Below are positions 39,570 through 64,000 of a stretch of DNA of 64,000 bases, piece by piece. A program made the position numbers and the translations under genes. The notes beneath the pieces were generated by a model. The model saw only the letters and a list, made by a program, of their open reading frames with translations, ran no database searches and had not been told where the DNA came from. Every line of letters begins with the position of its first letter. Position 1 is the stretch's first letter. The DNA comes from Scatophagus argus (Eukaryota > Chordata > Actinopteri > Scatophagidae). The stretch is taken from the NCBI RefSeq assembly GCF_020382885.2, contig NC_058498.1, positions 21,481,001 through 21,545,000 on the forward strand. Reading direction: 5' to 3'.

Positions 39570-40346
39570 CAAACACATATTCTGAAGTCAAGTATACAAA
39601 TCCAGTTCAACAGCTTCCAGAAACAAAGAGGCTTGGACTAGTCATTATCAGAGTGCATGGTGCAATGTTACCATTTACATATTCAAACTTGTGTACACTG
39701 GTAGACAGTACCTATGCTGAGAAAACAAAAAAAGGCATGCATTAGATACTCAAGATGTTACTGTTCAGTTGTCCTGTGACATCTAGAACGCAAAATTACA
39801 AATCCCACATTAGTTACAGGAAGGAGCACTGTAGCCTTAAGATGGATGAGTGTAAGTAACAGGTTAGGTAAGACTTCTGTGTGGTTGACACTTGGGTAAC
39901 AATGTGGAGAGGAGCGCCACTGTTTTTTGTAACAAGAGTGGGATCCATAAAAATACGTCTAAATCCATCTGTTCTCATCAAGCTCTCTAATACAGAGCGT
40001 AGTTGTTTGCACCTTTCCAGAGAGATTTCCCTGAATATACAAAAATATACAAAGAAGAAACCGGGGAAACGTTCATATCTACTTAAAAAATTGTATCCAC
40101 ACATGAGACTCAGGGATATTTTTTCACATTTTTTTTTAAGTTGTAAGACATTTTGGCAGTTTCGTTAATAAAGTAGGCTACACTACTTTAGAACCAGATT
40201 CACATATTGCTAGTTCCAACCGATGACCAGTAGTCAGGTGAGGAGGCCAGATTCTCAACGTGCAAAGTCAGCTGCAAGTTAACCAATAGGAAGCAACATA
40301 ACAAGCATGTGGTGAAAATGATGTTTCTCTAGGATGGTGCTGAGTA

Positions 40347-56638
<16,292 letters not shown>

Positions 56639-58598
56639 CTAGGTTAGGGAAAGAAGACATCCATGTATCAAAATCACTGTAAATACCTTGAAGAGCAAAG
56701 ACCTATTTACAGAACTGACTGATGCAAGTAAAGTGAAGAGGAGGGTAAGTTTCATGGTCCATTACAGTACTGATCACTTCACACCACCCCATGTAAGGGT
56801 GTCATTTCTAATTCAACCCACGGCATGAGCACTGCAAAAAAATGAAGCTTTGTGTGGCTTAAAACGTACCAATTTAGTAGACTGCTGATTCAAATCTAAT
56901 TACTTTTCTATTTCTAATGCCCATTGATTTATCTTTAAAGGCTTTATTTTTCAAATTGGAGGAGGCAACAGTATGTCATCTCTTATTGTCCAAATATTCT
57001 ATTTCAGTAATCATGTGTATTTTCTATAATTTTTATACTCAACTTGGCTACTTGAAATCATGGCTCTTATCATCCCCTATTTATCCATTTACAATAGCAA
57101 TCTAATCATTCTCTTATTGTGCCACAGGGCAGATGGCAGTGTGCTCCCTCTTCAAAGGATGTTTACTTTCTGCAGCCAAGCCCACGGTTTTTTGCTTTGC
57201 TGCCTGCCACAATATCATCAGGTGCTCTGGCTTAAAACCTAGAAATCAATGTTAAACTGCAGATCTGGGTTTTTTACTTTTACTGATGCCAGAACCTTTT
57301 AGGCATGAGGTGGTAGACTTTCAGATCTCACAAATACAAAGATTCTTTTCAACGTAAACAGCACAGTGCCTGCAGTCATAAACCAACATTCATTGGAGTT
57401 TTAATGACAGCTGGTTAAGGCAGATGTGGACTTTGACCCTTACATGTGGTGCATCCACATGTTTGGCGTCTCAAGTGAACGCGTGGGGGGCGAGTGTGTA
57501 AAGGACAGTAGCTGGCGTAGGACTGAGCCAGGATCATGCAGTTGCAGAATTAAACTAAAGCACTGGGCAACTGAAGCACATATTGCATACAGGCTCTGTC
57601 TGCAGCACTTTCCTACTTGTATTTAACGGTCACATTTATGTGGATATATTGTAGTTCTACTTAGACACATTTTGATACAATTGTAGCCATCTGTGATTAG
57701 GCAGGTGGTTGTATCTGTTGTGTTTGTCTATGTTAGGCAGTCCAGCAGGAAGCCTTCTGCCTACTTTGACGGAACTGGGCATCAGCTGCTTGAGCATGCG
57801 CTTGTTTCCTTTGCAATGCCAGCTACCACCGTGGACTATCAGAGGCTGGCATGAAGACATCATTTATACCCTTCCTTTACACTGAGTAAGATCAAGCACT
57901 GCTGAAGATAAACTACTTCAAAGAATTTAAATGACAAAGTACTTGTTAAAAAATTATAGTGAGGGAAATAAAAATATTTTGGCTGTATCAGTAAGACAGG
58001 TGGATTATATCAACTTTCAAAACAAATCCCCCGTTTGTTCTGGCTAACACGCTTTTAAAGTATTTCACAATGTGGAATGTAGAATGTACAACAGACTGAA
58101 AAAAACCATTGTGTGATAGAGGTACTGATTTTGTTACACTGAGCCAAACCAGCCCATAAAAATAACTGGCAGTTGAGGTATACATGCGGCATTTTCAGAT
58201 TTGTGACTTGACAATATACTGGAGAAAAGTCTCCACAACAAAAGGGTTGTTTCTCATCAATATAATTTCATCACAGATCACACAAAACCTCAAGATCTAT
58301 TAGCAAGGCCTCAGTCTGACACTAATTTGGACTTACTTTCAGGAGGATGAGTGGGAAAAAGGTTTTGGAGAACCTCTTTCATTGAAAATATTGGACCAAG
58401 TTGAGGTTGTCTAAAATTAAACCTGACAACAAGCCCTTAAGCAATAAATACGAGCAAGATCCATCTACCTTGATATACAATTTTTCACTCTAAATCATTT
58501 AAAACTTTCATTGAAAAATATTTCTCTCTAACTCCCTGCTCTTTTCCATTCTTGATTTCCTTGGTCTGGAAGTCCAAAACATTCTCATACACTATATA

Positions 58599-58600
<2 letters not shown>

Positions 58601-58628
<28 letters not shown>
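58601..58628. repeat. (AT)n microsatellite
   Basis: About 14 AT units next to a Tc1-like MITE end, which may have seeded it (TA target). Confidence 0.9.
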
Positions 58629-58629
<1 letters not shown>

Positions 58630-58634
<5 letters not shown>

Positions 58635-58980
58635 TATACAAAAGTATCCAGACACATAGCTTTATGGGGATACTTTTCAGGGGTTGGGTTAGGCCCCATA
58701 TTTCCAGTGAAGGGACATCTTAACTCTTTAAAGGGCACTCATTGAAATACTTGTAAATTCAAAATTTCAACCCCCGTGCAAATAACATGATCATTTTACT
58801 TTTGTAATATTTTGAAAAAAATATTGCTTTCAACTTTGTGACACAATTTCATGGAAAGCTTTCCAAGAAGAGTGGAAGCTGTTATAGCTGCCAAGCAGTC
58901 TATGTATTTAGTATACGATACCATTAAAATCTCAGTTAGTGTAATGGTCAAGTGGCCCAATACTTTTGTCTATATAGAGT
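58630..58980 (+). mobile_element. Tc1-like MITE, copy C (shorter, diverged)
   Basis: About 350 bp in the orientation opposite to copies A and B. Left end ctatacaaaagtatccagacac, right end ggcccaatacttttgtctatatag. It keeps the ends plus short internal pieces, including the last transposase codons FPRRVEAVIAAK at about 58860-58895; the middle is deleted and replaced by AT-rich sequence. Confidence 0.8.
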
Positions 58981-59994
58981 ATATCTTAAAAAGATCAGAT
59001 ATACAAATCAAAGCAAGGCAGAGAAATTTCTTTTTATATTGGACCATTCTATTTGTTCTCCTCGCCTGGCACAGCTGAGCTCACTCACTTTCAAACACCT
59101 TCATGAACCTAAACCAACCCTCTACCAACCTGCTGAGATATGTCTCTCCTCCATTTCTTTTGTCTGTTGGTGTTTTGTTTTGCTTTAGGTGGGCGTATTT
59201 TTCCTGTTGTGATAATGTCTAGTTTTGTTGTTGTTGTCAGGGAAGTCGGAGGGACGAGGGAATTGTTGTACATCAAATCTTTGTCATCTTTTGTTCTTGC
59301 CCTTTCTTTCCTATGAAAATAATGAAAATTTAAAGAATTTAAATTAAAGAACACTGTGAACATTTAGATCACCTGGGACAATGATAATTGCCACTCCAGA
59401 GTGATATGACAAACACAACAGTTTGAATGCATTTAAAAGCATGAAGGAGTTTTTCTTGTGGGATGGCAGTCCTGCTGTGGGCTCTTTCTGCCTGGCTCTA
59501 GTTTTAAATATAGAATCCCACACAGACAGCAATACATGAACAGATTAGATCACCAGTAATAATTAATATTCCTTTTAAATTTTTAACTAGCACACATTGC
59601 TAGAGGACAGAGTCTCGCAGTTCTCTGGCACATTCTGCCAGAGACTAGGGCAAAAAAAACCCAGACCTGACAGATTTCACTCACATTAGATGTTAAATGA
59701 ATTTTATGCTTAATATGGCCAAGAGATACTGGTCTTAAGATATTCTTCACATGCGAAATGATCATGAAATGAGCTGGTTTTGACGTTACATTTCTGATGG
59801 GCCGAAAACTCCAAAAACAGACCACAGAGTACAACCCACACCGAAGGTAATGAGAAAAGGTGTAGAATTCAAATAATGGCATGATTGAGTCAGGTTGAAT
59901 GAAAAAGATGTAAAGATTCTTTACCTTCGTGGATTTTGCTTGTGAATGTATGAAATTCCTGCAGTTATCACATAAGCGTATAAATACAAATAGG

Positions 59995-60165
59995 AGTTAA
60001 GCCTAGAAATGTTGGATTTTTTGGACAAAAAATTAATCTGCAACTGGTCTGATGATCAATTATTTCTTTCAGACATTTTATCAAGCAAAAGTACACAAAT
60101 TTCTCTGGTGCCAGTCTTCCACTAGTTTCACATTTTGATATTTTAGATTAATTGACGGATGTATC
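59995..60165. repeat. possible diverged copy of the 'gctgcaactaacgattattttcat' repeat
   Basis: Phrases such as aaattaatctgcaactg, aaatttctctggtgccagtcttcc and ttttagattaattgacgg recall the family but are heavily decayed. Confidence 0.3.
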
Positions 60166-60999
60166 ACTAATGTTACTGGTTGGAATACTCAAAAACTACG
60201 TGATGATTCCAAAAATCTCTCAATCAAGCAGGACTGTCGAACAATCAGGCTCTGAGACAACTCACAGACAACAGTGAGCATCGTCTACCAGCCCAAGTCT
60301 TTTTATTGAGCACAGTATAAATACTGAACTTAAATCACATTCAGGGTGTTTGCACAGCCGAGATGTTGGATTTACGGCAGAAACAGAACAGAGCAAAAAT
60401 GTGGCTTTAATCACTGCAGGCAACTTAATTAGCAAATGGATTTTGAACTTAGTTTTTTTCGATTATGGCATTTCTTATGTAAGTAGAGAATCTGATCGCC
60501 TCTTTCACCACTGCTTCTCTCACCAGGACTTTCAAGGTCCTCCATCTGGCAGGGATGGTGCTAAACCAACAGACCTTGAGTCACAGTAAGCATTTACTCA
60601 CAGTGCTGTTTTTGCTGTATTTGAAAGCAGTTTGCAAACACACAAAATCTGATTAATGTGAAGTTGCTACATTAAGAGGAAATTGGTCAGTCTGTGATAA
60701 TGCCTTCTTTGTCAGACAGGCCCTGGTTCTAGTATATATATATAGAACATAACGATTACAGAAGGCTACATTTGTATTCACAGTAATGAGTGGTGCCCGC
60801 ACAGATTCATAATTATTCTATTTAACTAATTTGACTTGTGTCACAAGGCATTATGGGCAGATTTGGACCCCAGTATGACATTAATTTAATATGAATACAA
60901 TCTTCCCACCCTGACAGGAGATTGAGTCGTTGCAGCAGCGCAGAGCGAAATGTGTCACTCTGAATGGCTGAAACACAGCTAGAAGAGATAATAGAGGGT

Positions 61000-61350
61000 C
61001 AGGGCTGCAGCTAAGAAACGTTTTCATATTTTCATAATTGATTATATATTGACTGTTTTTTTTAATTCAACCTTAAGTTTTAAAAAGTGACAGCAGCTGA
61101 CTAAATGATTTATCAATTATCAGAACTGGTAACTGTGTTAATTGTCTGTTTCTTATGATGTCAGAAATAAGAGACATTTTCTAAAGGTGATGTCTTCAAA
61201 GAACCCAAACATATTCAGTGTCCTATCACATAAGACAAAGGAGCACATCCTCACAATTGAGAAGCTGAAAGCAGTGTTTGGGATTTTAGAATGAATGACA
61301 TAAACATTCACGGGTTAATCAACTTTTCAACTATTTCATTAAGTGTTTCA
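61000..61350 (+). repeat. dispersed fish repeat ('gctgcaactaacgattattttcat' family), near full-length
   Basis: Starts agggctgcagctaagaaacg, then ttttcataattgattatata. It continues with gatgtcttcaaag, aacccaaacatattcagtgtc and a gagaagctgaaagcag phrase, and ends with gttaatcaacttttcaacta: the full order of this common teleost repeat. Confidence 0.6.
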
Positions 61351-62519
61351 GTTCTATACTCTTTACTGCAATAGAGCAATACATATTATGTGGAAAACTG
61401 TTTTCAAACTAAACCATTTCCAAAATTGTATTGAACAATTCAGCTGAACTCACAAAAAAAAAAAAAAACAGATAATGGTAACAAGTCCAATTTTCATTGT
61501 CCAACTTTCATTGTCTTTCACTTTCATTGTTTCATAATGTTCTTCAAATTGTTGTGTGAAAGTGTGATATTTTTATATATTTTTGAGACATCCATTAAAT
61601 CAGATTCAGCAGTTGTTACACTGAACAGCTAAGCATGTGGGCAGAGCAGGCAGATGCAGTCACAGCCTGGTGGCCAGGCCTGACTGACAGCTCCACCACA
61701 GCTGACAAAAGCACTCTGCCTCTGGAGGGCTCTGAGCCCTTTAGCATGTGTTGCGAGGCAGTGAGGACGCCTGCCTCTGTCTCTTTCGGCTGGGTGGCTG
61801 CTTGATGGGAGTCTCCTGCTTTAGAGGAGCAAATCTGGCCTTAGTCATCCTCCTGCTGACTAAAGCAACTACCACGCTCGGTTTCATCTTTTTCTGATGG
61901 CCCTCGGTCTCTAAATATACTGCTGCTCTTTCTTCAAAGGACTGGATCTGCTCAAATGTAAAAACTTGATGTACACGAAAACAAAAACATGCAGGGATTC
62001 AGTGTGTAGGCTTGGAAATGGTGACTTCCTAAATCTGCTCATCAGGACCGATGTCTCGGGCAGGCGTTTGTAGCATCTTCCCACCCTCACTGGGCAAAGC
62101 TTAGCTTCCCTCTGAGCAATAGCATAAACACTCAAACTGAGGTAATGCATGCAGCATTTTAATTAATACTCAAAGGTCTCAGGAGATGAACTAGGAGAAA
62201 AAACCTGCAAAATCATTTATAGCCCTATCCGTCACTGAGCCAGGGAGGAAGGAGAAAAAGAATTAAAACAGGAGGGGGTGGGCAGAATCCAAACACACAC
62301 ACAGAAGAGAACACACACACACATATTTTGGAAAGACTGAGCTCTGGCTGTGATCTATGGCCACAAAGCAGAGGTCATGGCACCCATAACAAAGCCATTA
62401 ATGCACTGAAAAACATAACAAAACAAAACAAAAAAAGAAACAACAGGGTGACTATAAAGGGATAGTTCTGTGGATGAAGGGTTAAGTGGTGAACTGAAAT
62501 GGCAACCGACTGATTTTCA

Positions 62520-62715
62520 TATTCTTCCCAGGCTGCTGTTACCATTTGCTGCACAGGCCATTACAATAGCGTTGGGGCAGAGGCTGACATTAAACAGCAT
62601 ATGGACATATTATTAAATAAGCAGATGTTATCTGCCTGACTAGCACGCTGCCTGCCCACTTAAAATGGGCCTGTTTATGAAGATATTAATCTCACTGCTA
62701 CTGTGACTGTAATTT
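62520..62715. promoter_or_regulatory. possible intronic regulatory block
   Basis: A non-repetitive, higher-complexity stretch with ATTA and TAAAT cores and balanced composition, between simple-repeat-rich flanks. Flagged by composition only. Confidence 0.2.
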
Positions 62716-63481
62716 TGGGGACGTTTCCTTTGATCATGAAGAAAACTTAAAAATGTGATTGGTCCTCAGGCAAGTTCTGGACCTGCCAGGATTTACTGAC
62801 ATTTGACTGTGACTGACATAATGGTATGGTCACCGTCTCTGTGTTTTGATTTAAACCTATGCATTTTTCTATGCAAACTGCAGCAATCAAGCACTGACAG
62901 GACCTTAATTGTCTCCATGAACTGTGTGTCACAGCCACTGCTATGATCGCTATTCGCGTTGATAAAAATCAGCGGGGCAAACTAACTTCCTCTTGTTTTT
63001 AGAACACCAGCATGCAACGACGGTCCCTTTCACCTCACGCAGTATCTAAGCCTCATGTCTCTGCTTCTGCACTCACAGCTCACAGCCTGAACAAGGGACA
63101 AGCAAAAACTCTCCCCTTACAACCAGGAATCAATGAACAGATTCATTCCTTTTCTCACCGTTGAGACGCTGATAAGATAAGATGTTGTGTTAGCAGCTGT
63201 CCACAGCCAATCCCCAAATATTGCACAAATATTAGACTGCTCCACAGCAATTTGTGACAAAGGAGTGTTTAAACAAATATCCATGCCTCATGAAGATTCA
63301 GCAGCTTCTCAACACAAAGACATGAGCTCTAACAGTCAGTGGGAAATGCGTGGCTCTCTAGTCTTTCATGACTTATGAATGTAGAAATGTAAGAGGATAC
63401 AGCAGCAACTATAAAAGCGCAACATCACAGAACTAACACAGACAATTTAATCCACACACAATGAACCATCCAAATCTCATT

Positions 63482-63500
63482 ACAGCACAGCACAGCACAG
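63482..63500. repeat. (CACAG)n pentamer repeat
   Basis: Four units of the pentamer also found at 46225-46256. Confidence 0.85.
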
Positions 63501-63839
63501 TACTTGTGCAAGCCTTGAAAAATAGAGACATAGGACTTTTTTTTTCCTTTGCTGCAGGGTTAGCAGCAGGATACACTGAGGCCCATGAGGACAGGTCTTT
63601 GTAGCAGCACTGAAAATACAATAAAACTTGTGTAGAATATGTACAATATTTTTGACCATGTTCATTGTGAACTTGTGCTCTCCGTGCTGTGCAGTTCTTG
63701 AAAGTGAGAGTTTGACAGCAGCTCATTAGCTTAGAAAAACACAAAGACTAACAGCCAGCCTGGTTCTGGCAAATATTAACAAAATCCCCCTAATTAAAAC
63801 ACCATATCTTCCTTATATAATCTGTTCAAAAACCAAAGC

Positions 63840-63960
63840 CAGACTCAGGTTAGCTGTTTCTCCCTCTTTCCAGGCTTTGTGATAAGCTAAGCTAACCAGC
63901 TGCTGGTGGGAGACAAACGGATACTTCCCAAAATGTTGACCGGTTCCTTTAATAAACCTC
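63840..63960 (-). repeat. dispersed teleost repeat, 'TTAGCTTAGC' family, copy 4
   Basis: gttagctgtttctccctctttccagg, aagctaagctaaccagctgctgg and acttcccaaaatgttgacc followed by tcctttaa are the best-preserved family phrases in the window. Confidence 0.65.
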
Positions 63961-64000
63961 TATTCCTGGTGATAGAGAGCCAGTTTTAATTATAGATAAT

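Larger units (their letters stand above)
38149..40346 (-). other. rab6b: rab6b 3' UTR (probable)
   Basis: Untranslated stretch between the stop codon and the AATAAA. It contains poly(C) (38235-38249), A/T-rich runs and a CA repeat (39536-39566, TG in the mRNA). Long 3' UTRs are usual for neuronal Rab genes. No other gene seen. Confidence 0.55.
56639..64000 (-). other. rab6b: rab6b intron running off the right edge (at least 7.4 kb)
   Basis: Contains the Tc1-like copy C, two or three dispersed repeats, simple repeats and a non-repetitive block at about 62520-62715. No further coding exon found. Confidence 0.7.

Noticed and set aside
56639-64000. rab6b P-loop exon (GEQSVGKTS)
   Set aside because: Searched for on the minus strand by eye and not found; it must lie beyond the right edge.

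Overview
The window is vertebrate, almost certainly teleost fish, genomic DNA. The evidence is three spliced genes with consensus GT/AG introns and vertebrate-grade protein similarity, two classical eukaryotic tRNA genes, an AT-rich intergenic background with many microsatellites, and several dispersed repeat families typical of ray-finned fish. There is no operon structure and no CRISPR array. No plasmid or phage content was seen.

Layout, left to right. (1) 1-5,050: 5' half of amotl2 (angiomotin-like 2) on the minus strand; five coding exons give residues 1-464 and the 3' part lies beyond the left edge. A spliced non-coding first exon and a promoter-proximal tandem TEAD site precede it. (2) 5,050-25,227: about 20 kb without a recognisable gene, holding simple repeats, SINE/LINE debris, a Tc1-like transposon remnant and a CpG-enriched patch. 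(3) 25,228-31,654: complete cep63 (centrosomal protein 63) on the minus strand; 14 coding exons reconstruct to 697 aa. (4) 32,440-32,976: two tRNA-Pro genes (CGG and TGG anticodons) on the plus strand. (5) 33,300-35,300: a small RING-finger gene on the plus strand, three coding exons, 164 aa, not recognised by name. (6) 35,300-38,125: intergenic, mostly dispersed repeats. (7) 38,143-64,000: rab6b on the minus strand; six coding exons give residues 44-208 with a long 3' UTR, and the first coding exons lie beyond the right edge. Its introns contain a TTAA-flanked piggyBac-like MITE, two Tc1-like MITEs and a candidate enhancer.

The genes do not form a pathway. The combination AMOTL2, CEP63 and RAB6B matches the neighbourhood seen on human 3q22, so this is a conserved synteny block: a Hippo/junction scaffold, a centriole-duplication factor and a brain-enriched Golgi Rab. 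The exon models were built by hand from splice signals and reading phase. All internal phases agree, and the cep63 and rab6b lengths match the known proteins, which is strong internal support. I found no obviously new system. The most interesting points are the DR3 TEAD element at amotl2, the unnamed RING gene head-to-head with cep63, the two tRNA-Pro genes that differ only at the wobble base, and the non-autonomous transposons.
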